Source of the DNA: Pseudochrobactrum saccharolyticum
GTDB taxonomy: Bacteria > Pseudomonadota > Alphaproteobacteria > Rhizobiales > Rhizobiaceae
Assembly (NCBI RefSeq): GCF_008801715.1
Contig: NZ_VZPG01000006.1
Span: forward strand, 186,001 to 250,000
DNA length: 64,000 nt
Reading direction: 5' to 3'
A model generated the notes under the pieces. That model was given only the letters and a program-made list of their open reading frames with translations. It was not told where the DNA came from and ran no database searches. Positions 48,266 through 57,366 of this stretch are shown here, in pieces. Numbering within the stretch: the first letter of the stretch is position 1; the number at the start of each line of letters is the position of its first letter. The position numbers and the translations under genes were made by a program.

Positions 48266-48859
48266 ATGAATGTCGCACAAATGAAGCTCGTTTCGTCCGC
48301 ATTTACAGCCATTGCTATTACTCTCGGCACCATGAACGCTTCAAACGCCGAACAAGTAAACATCCCGCTATTTCTTGAAGGGCCGACGGCAGAAACGACG
48401 ATTGACGCACTCAGAGTGATCTTCCGCAGTGAACTGGTCGACCAAAACCTGACAGAACGCACAATAACAGAACGACCACGTGTCTCGCTGTCGTGCAACG
48501 ACAAAAAACTACAAGTTCTCCATCTTTACATACCCAAAGATTTAAACCCTTGGAAATCGCTCACGAAAAGCTTCAGCACAAAAGGCGAAGTGAAATCTGT
48601 CGGCGCGTTTTCCGCCTTCACCGGAAGCGTATTAGCGGCAAATATTGGGGAAGGTCTTGATATCTCAATGGATGTTGGCAGCACGGCCGCAGGCATTGGC
48701 CGATCTTGGTATGATGGGATGTCAATCACGATAGACATTCCATCAGCTGATGATCTACCGGAACTAAATATTGTTCTATTTGGAGCTGAGCCAAGACCAC
48801 ATTTCAGAACTGAAATGGCTGCCACAATTAAAGCCTGTGAAATCTTATCTGGTTCATAA
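48266..48859 (+). CDS. secreted hypothetical protein
   Basis: About 197 residues from ATG 48266 (an in-frame GTG at 48251 also possible). N-terminal signal peptide (MKLVSSAFTAIAITLGTMNASNA, cleavage after SNA), then a beta-rich mature region without recognised motif (VSLSCNDKKLQVLHLYIP, GLDISMDVG, MSITIDIPSADD). Two to three cysteines, possibly a disulfide. Function unknown. Confidence 0.6.
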   Translation: MNVAQMKLVSSAFTAIAITLGTMNASNAEQVNIPLFLEGPTAETTIDALRVIFRSELVDQNLTERTITERPRVSLSCNDKKLQVLHLYIPKDLNPWKSLTKSFSTKGEVKSVGAFSAFTGSVLAANIGEGLDISMDVGSTAAGIGRSWYDGMSITIDIPSADDLPELNIVLFGAEPRPHFRTEMAATIKACEILSGS

Positions 48860-49291
48860 TCTGATTTTGTGTATTTGGAGCACGTAATCCGGCTCTAAAT
48901 CCTCAGACGCTATCTGAGTATTACAGATAATTACTGCAACATGATCATTACGATCATTTGTTTACACCAACTCAGGCACCCCAATCATTCATGTGGCAAC
49001 CGTTGCACTATCAATCAAACATAGAGAGAAAATGGCTATCCACAGTAGTCGATTCCTATGAAATCTTATCCGCATCCCATATGCTTTTTTAAAAAACGAG
49101 TTGAAGCGCCCTAAGTTAGAACGATGCGTATTTTTCAACCATTTTTCTATATCTATTCCCCCCTCTTTCTATACATACGAGTTATAAACCACATACTAGG
49201 GTATATCTCGCTTTGGGGATCTTGTTTTTCTCAAAAGCGTAGCCTATGTTTTTAGTGAAATTTATTGATAAATGAGCAGGATGGAAATTTC
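48860..49291. other. AT-rich region upstream of the methyltransferase
   Basis: About 430 bases without a supported gene; likely holds the methyltransferase promoter. No C-protein box or repeat was recognised. Confidence 0.4.
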
Positions 49292-50932
49292 GTGAGAGCA
49301 ATAGACCTTTATTCTGGAATTGGCGGATGGAGTCTAGGTCTGAAATTGGCCGGTATAGATGTAGTTGCATCATATGAATGGTGGCAACCTGCTATTGATA
49401 CACACAATGGAAACCACAACGGCAATCTCACACCAATTAATATCCGAAACTTAAAAATTGAGGATTTGCCAAAAGACATCGATATTGTTGTCGGTAGCCC
49501 ACCATGCACTGAATTCTCTTACGCAAACCGTGGGGGAAAAGGCAATGTAGCAGAAGGTATGAAGGATTTAGTCAAGTTTCTCGAGATTGTAGAGTATTTA
49601 CGCCCTCAATACTGGGCGCTCGAAAATGTGCCTAGGGTGGCTGATGTTTTACATCAGGGTTTTTTGAACCCTGATCATCCTTTGTATCGTTTTAAAGCTT
49701 TAAAACCCGAGATTGAGGTCATTGATTTTTCAGATTATGGGACCGCACAGGCGCGTAAGCGTTGCATTGCAGGCAACATTCCATTTGATCTACTTAAAAG
49801 CTATGCAAATAAGCTACCATCCCGAACCTTAGGTGATGTTGTTAATGCTTTTAAAGCTATCGACAATGTGGCCGACCCTCACTGGGGAGTAATACTTCCA
49901 GCAATCCAAGTTACTGAAACTCAAGAAGAAGTAGCCTTGAACGCGGAAGAGCTAAGAATGAATCGGGAGGCCAAAACATTCCATCCAGTATATAACAATA
50001 TGGCCTTTCCGGATAATTTAAACCAAAGAGCAAGAACCGTTACAGCTACCTGCACGCGCGTATCTAGAGAAAGCATTGTAATTGAAAATCCTAAAATTCC
50101 TGGATCATTTCGCCGCCTAACAATTCGCGAAAGAGCCAGTCTACAGGGATTTCCGATTACATATCAATTCTTTGGTAGATCGTTTGCAGAAAAAGCCAAA
50201 ATGGTAGGCAACGCTATCCCACCAACATTTACCTATTTACTGGCACAGGCTGCTAAGAAGACTGCACTTGAAAATCTAAAGAATTTTCACGACGCAGGAA
50301 TTTCACTCGAACTACCACTAAAGCTATCCAAAGTTACACCGCTTGATAAGGAAGGTAAAACTTACCCTACAACAAGAAGCTTTCGTGCTGCATTACCATA
50401 TCTACGATTTAAAAGTGGTATGAGGTTTGATTTGTCAAACGAATTTCAGACCGGTAACGTAAACTGGAAAGTTCGCTTCTATTTCGGTCCATCGAAAGAT
50501 ATTCACGAAGTAACGCTCGATGGCAGCCTTGAAAAAGAACTCCGCGCATCCCCTTTAATCAAACATATTATACAGAATCTTCAGCCGAGATTTGAACAGG
50601 CTCAAAAAGAACTTTGGACGACATCTCCTGCAGGAGTTCAAGCTAGTTGGTCTCATCGCAATGCTGGTCTCGGTCCGTATGAAGTTGTAGACATCTTAGG
50701 TGAGCTAGCAGACTATCTTTACGAAAAAATCACACAACTTCATAATGACGCTCATCAAGAAGAGCAAATAACAGCTTACGTTCTAATGATAGCAAGCGAA
50801 AATACAAAAGATGGGAATTTACCCGGGCAAAAGAAAATTGAAAAAAATGCTACTCGGATATTGAGTGGATTATTTATCGCAGATTGGTTTAATAATCTTC
50901 CATGGCATAATACAGAACGTGTTGCAGCCTAA
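49292..50932 (+). CDS. C5-cytosine DNA methyltransferase
   Basis: Type II modification enzyme of about 546 residues. Motif I DLYSGIGGWSLGL, motif IV GSPPCTEFSYANRGG (catalytic Cys of PC), motif VI ALENVPRV (ENV), motif VIII GTAQARKRC (QxRxR), and motif X VGNAIPP near residue 315. About 220 residues follow motif X, an unusual extension of unknown fold. GTG 49292 follows AGGATGG; the TTG at 49265 is less likely. Next to two restriction enzyme genes of the BglII/BstYI type, whose sites it presumably protects. Confidence 0.92.
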   Translation: MRAIDLYSGIGGWSLGLKLAGIDVVASYEWWQPAIDTHNGNHNGNLTPINIRNLKIEDLPKDIDIVVGSPPCTEFSYANRGGKGNVAEGMKDLVKFLEIVEYLRPQYWALENVPRVADVLHQGFLNPDHPLYRFKALKPEIEVIDFSDYGTAQARKRCIAGNIPFDLLKSYANKLPSRTLGDVVNAFKAIDNVADPHWGVILPAIQVTETQEEVALNAEELRMNREAKTFHPVYNNMAFPDNLNQRARTVTATCTRVSRESIVIENPKIPGSFRRLTIRERASLQGFPITYQFFGRSFAEKAKMVGNAIPPTFTYLLAQAAKKTALENLKNFHDAGISLELPLKLSKVTPLDKEGKTYPTTRSFRAALPYLRFKSGMRFDLSNEFQTGNVNWKVRFYFGPSKDIHEVTLDGSLEKELRASPLIKHIIQNLQPRFEQAQKELWTTSPAGVQASWSHRNAGLGPYEVVDILGELADYLYEKITQLHNDAHQEEQITAYVLMIASENTKDGNLPGQKKIEKNATRILSGLFIADWFNNLPWHNTERVAA

Positions 50933-51546
50933 TTATCAGGCGCAATTCCAAATAAAACGAGTGGCACAGGTGGCACCCCCCGCCCCTCTCGAATAAGATT
51001 ATAAAGTTCGGCCTCATAATATCCGGGGCCGGACGACATTTTTTCCTGTAAGCATTTCATTGGGATTATCTCAATACCCACATCAATCTGATCAGCAACA
51101 TAAAAAGCCATATGCTTTACAAATAAATCATATGCAATAAACGCATACTTACCCAGCTGAACCTCTACAGCCACTCTTTCTTTAACAAAGTCCGTTTGGT
51201 TTTTTGATCTATACGGCGTAAATCCCGACTGAATAATTTCTCTTTTCTGCTCGGTAGCCGTTAAATCCATTACTCTACGATTTGTTCGAGCATCCTCACA
51301 AACCCAATAATGAGTTACAACTGGCTTCCAATCATTCTTATAAAATCCTAGCTCAAAGGCTTTGTTCAAATCTTTAGGTGAATAAAGTTTTTGTGATAGC
51401 TTTCTTTGCTCTTTGGAGATTTTAGTTCTGCAGGATGCTGCATCAATTGAAGCAACCACATTTTGTATTTCATTAAGAAGTAGCGGTTTCCTTGCTTCCA
51501 AGAACTCTAAGCCATTTAGATGCGAATGGTAAGTTACAATTTTCAC
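50929..51546 (-). CDS. BglII-family type II restriction endonuclease (nuclease 1)
   Basis: About 205 residues from a GTG at 51546 (51549 also possible). Active-site segment SKNQTDFVKERVAVEVQLGKYAF holds D and ExQ as in BglII, with DLFVKHMAFYVADQIDVGIEIIPMK and EAELYNLIREGRGVPPVPLVLFG around it. The family cuts GATC-centred sites. Convergent with the methyltransferase (4-base overlap at the ends) and divergent from nuclease 2. Sequence-specific target not determinable. Confidence 0.8.
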   Translation of the reverse strand: MKIVTYHSHLNGLEFLEARKPLLLNEIQNVVASIDAASCRTKISKEQRKLSQKLYSPKDLNKAFELGFYKNDWKPVVTHYWVCEDARTNRRVMDLTATEQKREIIQSGFTPYRSKNQTDFVKERVAVEVQLGKYAFIAYDLFVKHMAFYVADQIDVGIEIIPMKCLQEKMSSGPGYYEAELYNLIREGRGVPPVPLVLFGIAPDN

Positions 51547-51705
51547 CACGCCCCCGTTATCGTTCGAGATACAATAATTATAAAATAATTTCCCATTACA
51601 ACTCGCATAACACATAGAGAATACAAATTTAAGGTAGCCTAAACCCGAGTTTTATTGCTAGGCTTATTTCGAACCAATACACATAAAATCGGGGAACATA
51701 TTGTA

Positions 51706-52512
51706 ATGTTTGAAGCTTTGCGGGAACGCGGTTTCCAGATCGAATTTCAGTCTCATGCTCAAGCTATTCTTCAGATAGATTTTCCCGAAGTAGTTAGTGA
51801 ACTTGAAAGTGCATTATTAAATACCACAATACCAATCGAAGAAATAATTGCCGGCGGAGGTGGTGAAGCAAAAGGAACCCAACGATTACGTAATGCACTA
51901 AATGGAATAGGTTGGCCAAAAACAGAGTTTACTGTAGAGCGGCGTATAAACGGGGTTCCGCGTGAAAGCCAATCACACGAAGTCGATCATGTGCGCACGT
52001 TTGAAAATGGTGACCGAGTTGCGTTAGAGATTGAGTGGAACAACAAAGACCCATTCTTTGACCGCGATCTCGAAAACTTCAAAAGACTTCATGCAGATGG
52101 TGCAATCTCCGTCGGCATTATAATCACAAGAGGAAAATCACTTCACGAAGGGATGAGAACCTTAGTTCGTCGGTTTTTAGATGAACGCCAAATTCAATCA
52201 TTTGAAGACATTCGAGAATGGGGTTATGAACCAACTTCTAGACAAAGAAAAGCAATTGAAACCAGGATTAATAGGCTTACAAATCCATTTACCTTTAGAG
52301 AAGCATTTGTTGGGCAATTTGTTTCTGACAAATTCGGAGAAGCAACCACTCATTGGCGCAAATTAGATGATCGCTTACACCGTGGCGTAGGCAACCCATG
52401 CCCTTTATTATTAATTGGCATTCCTGATACTGTGATTACCTTTCATGAAGGTAAGGCTGCTCTAGCCGAGCTTGAGGCAGAGGATTCACAGAACGAAACT
52501 CTTATTCTTTAG
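51706..52512 (+). CDS. BglII/BstYI-like restriction endonuclease (nuclease 2)
   Basis: 268 residues from ATG 51706 with GGGGAAC upstream (a TTG at 51655 is in frame). Active-site region HEVDHVRTFENGDRVALEIEWNNKDPFFDRDL contains D and ExE, the arrangement of BamHI/BstYI-type enzymes; FVGQFVSDKFGEATTHW and GVGNPCPLLLIGIP follow. Clearly different from nuclease 1 in sequence but of the same broad fold group. Divergently oriented from nuclease 1, sharing the intergenic region. Confidence 0.78.
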   Translation: MFEALRERGFQIEFQSHAQAILQIDFPEVVSELESALLNTTIPIEEIIAGGGGEAKGTQRLRNALNGIGWPKTEFTVERRINGVPRESQSHEVDHVRTFENGDRVALEIEWNNKDPFFDRDLENFKRLHADGAISVGIIITRGKSLHEGMRTLVRRFLDERQIQSFEDIREWGYEPTSRQRKAIETRINRLTNPFTFREAFVGQFVSDKFGEATTHWRKLDDRLHRGVGNPCPLLLIGIPDTVITFHEGKAALAELEAEDSQNETLIL

Positions 52513-52610
52513 TCAATGTTGTTTTTCTCTCCTCTGGATGAAGAACTCTCTTATGAGCTCCTATTAAAAACGATACGTATTAATTTGGAATAAAGTGCAG
52601 CAATTTGATT

Positions 52611-52641
52611 ATTGTGCCGGAGGACACTCCTCCGGCACAAT
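52611..52641. repeat. perfect 14-bp inverted repeat near attR
   Basis: ATTGTGCCGGAGGA-CAC-TCCTCCGGCACAAT. No T-run follows, so it is not a clear terminator; could be a recombination-protein site or an mRNA stabiliser for nuclease 2. Confidence 0.75.
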
Positions 52642-52751
52642 GCGTCCACAACGCTGTTTTGTATATCCACCCCGCTTCGGATCAACAATCACAATACAAA
52701 CAATAATTTTTATGCGTAACGCATTGAAAATGGTTTAGTTTTTACTAGACC

Positions 52752-52814
52752 CCGCACTCGAAATGCGGCGTGGGGGCAACTCCATCGTGGGTTCGAATCC
52801 CACCCTCTCCGCCA
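52752..52814 (+). repeat. attR: right copy of the tRNA-Ser 3' 63 bp
   Basis: Identical over 63 bases to 41788-41850 but not preceded by the 5' part of a tRNA, so it is not a functional tRNA. Marks the right border of island 1 and the left border of island 2. Confidence 0.93.
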
Positions 52815-52908
52815 TATTCCAGTTAACTCACTGGAAACCCTAAGGATTATCGCAGGTCGATTTTGTCTTCCACGGCACTGGTACATTCTACTGGTACAGT
52901 GGGGTTCT

Positions 52909-54606
52909 ATGACTCGTAAGAATTCGCATCGGCTCCAGAAGCGAAGCGACACTTTCTATTTTCGTGCCGCTATCCCGATCAAGTGGCGACCAGCTTTCTC
53001 GCGTGCTGAACTCAAGTTCTCCTTGCAAACGACAGATCGCATGCTAGCGAATATCCGGTGCAGATCACTGAGTAGCGCTTTCGATTGGTTCTTCGGAGTA
53101 AACAACATGGCACAGATACCGCTTGATCGTATTCATTCCGTCGCTCAAGCATATTTTCAAGAGCGCCTTACGAAAGCACTAGAGCTCTGCCTCGACCTTC
53201 CGAGCGACGTTGATGTGGACCTCAATTTTGAGATCCAAGGCTCACTTGAACGCATAAGCGCCCTAAAATCTATGATGAAAAAACATCGCTACGATGACTC
53301 AGTAGAATTAGACGCACGAGCACTGTTGGAAAAGACAGGTAATGAAGGCCCAGCAGACGATGCGCTCACATATATAAGACGCCTCGTGGCCAGAGCCATG
53401 ATACTCCAGAATGAATACCTTGTTCAGGAGCTATCAGGGGGCACGTATAATGGGGCGCCGGACGATAGCGTATTTAGAGGCATAGGGCCCGGTGCACTTC
53501 CTGAAGACGGAGACATAGCAACCGATCATGATCTGAGCATTAGAACAGCTATTGAAAGTTTCATGGCTTTGAAGGATACGGTATGGGTGCCTAAAACAAA
53601 AGCTGATTACAAGCGCTGCCTCTTACTAGCAAGCGACGTGATTGGCGCTGACCGTCCACTATCAAGCGTCAAAGCGGATGACATACGTAAAGTGCGCGAC
53701 GTGCTGATGAGCATGCCAGCCAACGCATTTAAGACATATGTTGTATCGGGTCAAAGCCTGAAAAAGATCATCACTGATAATGCTGACGGTTCCAAGCTAG
53801 CATTCAAGACTCGTGAAAAGTATTTTACGATGATCCGCACTTTCTTCAAGTGGGCTGTAGACGAAGAGAAGCTGGCACAAATGCCGGGTAAAGGTATTAA
53901 ACTTGTCGGGGGAATGAAGGAAGCCGAAATTGAAGAGCGCGATCCATATTCTAAAGATGAGCTTTTAAAAATATTTTCATCACCGCTTTACGCAGGATCC
54001 AAATCTTTCAGTCGTCGCTACATTCCGGGGACTATGACTGAACGGGATGACTACTTCTGGATACCAATCGTTGCCCTGTACACGGGAATGCGACTCGGTG
54101 AAATCGTTCAGTTACGTTTGACTGACCTTAAGTCTGAGGATGGTGTACCGTACTTCAACGTGTCCTTAGATGGTGACAAGCAAAAGACAGTGAAGACCGC
54201 TCAGTCAATTCGACGCGTTCCTGTTCACCCCATACTTATTTCGCTTGGACTATTAACCTACGCCGCAGCCCGAGAAAAAGCCAACCGACAACGACTATTT
54301 GATGACATCAAACCGAGTAAGACGGGGTATTACTCAGCAAACTTCTCAAAATGGTGGGGTCGCTACAGTCGCAAAATTACTGTTCACACCGACAAAACAG
54401 CATTCCACAGTTTCCGCCACAATTTTACTGATGCTCTACGTGAAGCAGAAGTAGCGGATGACGTCAGTCGGCAATTAACAGGCCATGCCGACAAGCCGGG
54501 TGACAGCCACGCTCGCTACGGAACAAAGGCGAGTCTGAAGCGGCTACGCGAGGGGATCATCAAGATAAGCTATGGCTCAATCGACGATCTCTTAAATAAA
54601 GTCTAA
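52909..54606 (+). CDS. tyrosine integrase 2 with DUF6538-type N-terminus
   Basis: 565 residues. N-terminus HRLQKRSDTFYFRAAIPIKWR with LQTTDRMLANIRCRSLSS is the DUF6538-like domain; catalytic domain YTGMRLGEIVQLRLTDL (Arg I), FHSFRHNFTDALREAEV (H-x-x-R), LTGHADKPGDSHARYGT. Starts 95 bases after the attR tRNA fragment, reading away from it, the layout expected of an element integrated at the tRNA. No further tRNA copy is present downstream in the window, so its far att is missing or outside. Confidence 0.9.
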   Translation: MTRKNSHRLQKRSDTFYFRAAIPIKWRPAFSRAELKFSLQTTDRMLANIRCRSLSSAFDWFFGVNNMAQIPLDRIHSVAQAYFQERLTKALELCLDLPSDVDVDLNFEIQGSLERISALKSMMKKHRYDDSVELDARALLEKTGNEGPADDALTYIRRLVARAMILQNEYLVQELSGGTYNGAPDDSVFRGIGPGALPEDGDIATDHDLSIRTAIESFMALKDTVWVPKTKADYKRCLLLASDVIGADRPLSSVKADDIRKVRDVLMSMPANAFKTYVVSGQSLKKIITDNADGSKLAFKTREKYFTMIRTFFKWAVDEEKLAQMPGKGIKLVGGMKEAEIEERDPYSKDELLKIFSSPLYAGSKSFSRRYIPGTMTERDDYFWIPIVALYTGMRLGEIVQLRLTDLKSEDGVPYFNVSLDGDKQKTVKTAQSIRRVPVHPILISLGLLTYAAAREKANRQRLFDDIKPSKTGYYSANFSKWWGRYSRKITVHTDKTAFHSFRHNFTDALREAEVADDVSRQLTGHADKPGDSHARYGTKASLKRLREGIIKISYGSIDDLLNKV

Positions 54607-54692
54607 TCAGAGATAAGTCATTCATTCACTGAGGGCCGAACCGCATTGGCGATAGTCTTAACAGTAGCTAACGAATATCTAATAGATAAAAA

Positions 54693-55274
54693 ATGACCAA
54701 ACAGAATACCTCTACCAAAGAACAGCTCATCGCGTTCGTTGCAAATGAGATCGATAATGTTCCGTACAGTTTCGACAACGCTCTCTGGGCTTGCTTATCT
54801 CAGAAGGCCTATTGTGATGCCTTGGGGATCAGCAAAGCTACATTACGGCGATATATCAGCAAACCACCATTCGTTCGTGATACTGTTACGATTAATAAAG
54901 AGCCTGTCACTCTTGTGCGCACAGGGGAGCAGGTCGAAACGCCGCGCATTACCGCCAAACGCATGGCAAAGACTTGGCGGTCTATCTTAGGCCGCAATGA
55001 AACCCCTAAAGATTTCGGTTGTCTTGTCGGTCTAGCTCAGACTTGGCCGGAAGGCTATCAGAATGAAATTCTCCGCACTGTGCTCAAGAACTGGCCGGAC
55101 TTCATGGCAGGAGTAGATTGCGCCGTTATTGATGAACAGATTGACGGCTTGGATACGAAGAAGATGCAATTCAAGTACCCTCATCTACCCACTATTTTGC
55201 GGTTCTCGGACACTGCATTTGAGCTATTTATGATGGCCAAACAGGCCGACGCTGCTGATTTTTCACTGATATGA
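54693..55274 (+). CDS. hypothetical protein with possible HTH
   Basis: 193 residues. AYCDALGISKATLRRYIS around residues 36-55 looks like a helix-turn-helix; the rest (RMAKTWRSILGRNETPKDFG, AGVDCAVIDEQIDGLD) is not recognised. Position directly after integrase 2 would fit a directionality factor or replication-related protein, but that is inference only. Confidence 0.55.
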   Translation: MTKQNTSTKEQLIAFVANEIDNVPYSFDNALWACLSQKAYCDALGISKATLRRYISKPPFVRDTVTINKEPVTLVRTGEQVETPRITAKRMAKTWRSILGRNETPKDFGCLVGLAQTWPEGYQNEILRTVLKNWPDFMAGVDCAVIDEQIDGLDTKKMQFKYPHLPTILRFSDTAFELFMMAKQADAADFSLI

Positions 55275-55771
55275 GCGTTTCTTTTTTCTCTTGTGATATA
55301 AATAGAGAGAGATACCTCTTATCTCTATAATTTTTAACACAGGAGAAGAAAAAGTAACGCTCATTATAGAGAAAAGAGGATCGGCATCTGCGCTTCGCTG
55401 GATACAGATATGGCCTAGGGCTTCATTTCTTCGGAAAAGTAAGTAGTATTGGATACTACCGTATCCTCTCCGGAGAAGCTTAGCTTATCGTTTAACGCGG
55501 GCGTGAGGGAAATAGAGTTAATGTGCATTTGTTTGTATAATGACAAACTGAACAGCGTGCTCTAGCAAGCTGGAGTGACCCTAAACCGAGATGGTCATGC
55601 CACTGCTTTCCCCCTCCCACTACTCTCAACGAACGCACCACCAAATGCACCATCTCCGCGGTAGTCAGATGACAACCGTCTGCTCAGATGCTTTCTACGT
55701 TAAATTAAATTCGTAGACTATTCCTGAACCGCTCTTGCGTGTTTCGGGACGAATGAGAAAGACTAGAACGA
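55275..55771. other. non-coding gap in island 2
   Basis: About 500 bases with AGAGATA-type short repeats near 55300-55375 and a small hairpin GTAGTA-TTGGA-TACTAC (55444-55460). No gene supported. Confidence 0.4.
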
Positions 55772-55798
55772 GTGTCGAAGCAATCTGAAATTGAAGTC

Positions 55799-56032
55799 AT
55801 GGCAAAACCTCAGGGGCGCATCCAGCGGCTAGTCCTTGAAGCACTGCAACAGAATTCAAGTTTGACGACAAGCGAGCTCGCAAAGCGATCATGCGGTCGT
55901 GAGGGAGAGTTCGAAAACCACGATGTAATTCGAGCCATCAGAGGTCTCACCCGACGTGGGTTCGCCTTTAATAAAGAGCGAAAAGGGTTAGTGAACAGAT
56001 CAGGATACGTATACCTGTGGTCGTTGGCTTAA
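55799..56032 (+). CDS. small winged-helix-like protein
   Basis: About 77 residues from ATG 55799 (an earlier start at 55772 is in frame). GRIQRLVLEALQQNSSLTTSELAKRS and DVIRAIRGLTRRGFAF form a winged-helix pattern ending in a beta-wing (RSGYVYLWSL). Likely a DNA-binding regulator of the island; target unknown. Confidence 0.55.
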   Translation: MAKPQGRIQRLVLEALQQNSSLTTSELAKRSCGREGEFENHDVIRAIRGLTRRGFAFNKERKGLVNRSGYVYLWSLA

Positions 56033-56229
56033 CACTGCTTGCATCAATACAGACAAGTGTCCCGAGCTTAGATTTGGACATTCTTTGAGACACAGAAGTC
56101 GCAATGGAACACATGGCATTTTGGACATTAGTCAGTTTCGCCTTTCTTCTCAAAAAACCGTAATATTCATTGGCTTTAGCACGCTCAAAGCTAACGTTTT
56201 CCTTGAACTTAAACTCAAGGAAATTGGTG

Positions 56230-57366
56230 ATGACAATAAACGTACACAGCCCCCATGCTGCGGAAGCCAGGATTTACAGCGAGAGCGCATGGGATGTTGT
56301 TAGTGGACTCGATCCGTGGGTCTGTTCCAGCCTATTGCAAAAGGCCATACGCCGTAGCGACATCGAGTTAGCAGTTGCCGCTGGTTTGCGACTGCATCAG
56401 TTGCGTGGGGCGGCAATCTGGTCTCGATTGTTGCTGATCACGGTTGAGGATATTGGCATCGCATCACCCTCGGCACTTTCACTAGCTGTTCAAATCGCCA
56501 AAATGACCCGTGGGCAGCCGAAAGGCGATGTGATCGGGACATTGGCCCGGTTGATCGAAACACTCGCCCTTACCCCCAAATGCCGTTGCTCTGATTACCT
56601 CGTCTCAGCAACCTATTCACATACGCGCTTCGAAAAGGAACACTGTCTGGTCGGTCGGCAGACGATAGACGAACGTATCGCGCTTTCTGTTGACCCGTCC
56701 CAGCCGATTGTAACCCGCGCCCTTGCTGCATGGTTTGCATCAGGTTTGAACTGGTCAGATGAAAGCAGGGTCGGCACTGGTAACCTGTCAGCATTGATGT
56801 CGGACTTTGCGCAGGCGGGAGTACCGGAAGAGTTTCTGTTCGATGTGGCTTATGCTTGTGAGCGAACCCGCCATCCCATAGCGATCATGTTACCCGTGTT
56901 GTGGATGGCAGCGCATTCACCCGACAATTCATCCGCTCCACGAGTTAACGACTTTGCTGTTCTGCCATCACCCGCAATTCGCGGCGTTCCAGCTTACGCT
57001 TACGATAAGCACACATACGCAGGTAAAGCTGCAATCGGTCGGCTGGCGGCTGAGAATGCGCAAGTCGCCAATGTGCTAAGCAAATGGACACCTGATTTCC
57101 GCGCTCGTGATGCCGCAGCAATGGCGGCTTTCTATGTCGATGCCATTCCAGTTCGTCCCCATTTCATATGGCAGGGATCAGCTGATCTTGAACGTCTTGG
57201 GCGTGAGGCTGACTTTCTTCACGCTGGCTTTCCGATTGAGGGCATTGAAGAGCTTGTTGAAGCGGTCAGCGCCAATATCGGGCATTTGAACGAACTTCGT
57301 TCCGAACGAGTGTTAGAGGGCAGCAAGAAAAACTCAAAAAGCAAGGTCGCATCACATGGAGCGTGA
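56230..57366 (+). CDS. protein resembling the C-terminal domain of MgsA/RarA AAA+ ATPases
   Basis: 378 residues. SSLLQKAIRRSDIELAVAAGLRLHQLRG and LLLITVEDIGIASPSALSLAVQIAKM resemble the helical tetramerisation region of MgsA/RarA, but the AAA+ ATPase domain (Walker A/B) is absent. Similar stand-alone proteins sit next to tyrosine recombinases in proteobacterial islands. ATG 56230 has AGGAA upstream; the longer frame start (56170) is unlikely. Its end overlaps the next gene by 11 bases, so the two are translationally coupled. Confidence 0.6.
   Translation: MTINVHSPHAAEARIYSESAWDVVSGLDPWVCSSLLQKAIRRSDIELAVAAGLRLHQLRGAAIWSRLLLITVEDIGIASPSALSLAVQIAKMTRGQPKGDVIGTLARLIETLALTPKCRCSDYLVSATYSHTRFEKEHCLVGRQTIDERIALSVDPSQPIVTRALAAWFASGLNWSDESRVGTGNLSALMSDFAQAGVPEEFLFDVAYACERTRHPIAIMLPVLWMAAHSPDNSSAPRVNDFAVLPSPAIRGVPAYAYDKHTYAGKAAIGRLAAENAQVANVLSKWTPDFRARDAAAMAAFYVDAIPVRPHFIWQGSADLERLGREADFLHAGFPIEGIEELVEAVSANIGHLNELRSERVLEGSKKNSKSKVASHGA

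Larger units (their letters stand above)
41788..52814. mobile_element. genomic island 1 integrated in tRNA-Ser(CGA)
   Basis: About 11 kb between the two 63-bp tRNA repeats. Contains a tyrosine integrase (44566), a serine recombinase, an HNH endonuclease, an operon with a nucleotidyltransferase, and a restriction-modification cassette. Composition is visibly more AT-rich than the flanking core, with longer non-coding gaps. No conjugation or phage structural genes are present. Confidence 0.88.
52513..52908. other. right end of island 1
   Basis: About 400 bases: a perfect 14-bp inverted repeat at 52611-52641, the attR copy at 52752-52814, then the start region of integrase 2. Confidence 0.7.

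Noticed and set aside
52710-52952. 80-codon open frame containing a GIWRRGWDSNPR-type peptide
   Set aside because: It is the reverse-strand translation of the tRNA-Ser fragment, a known annotation artefact.
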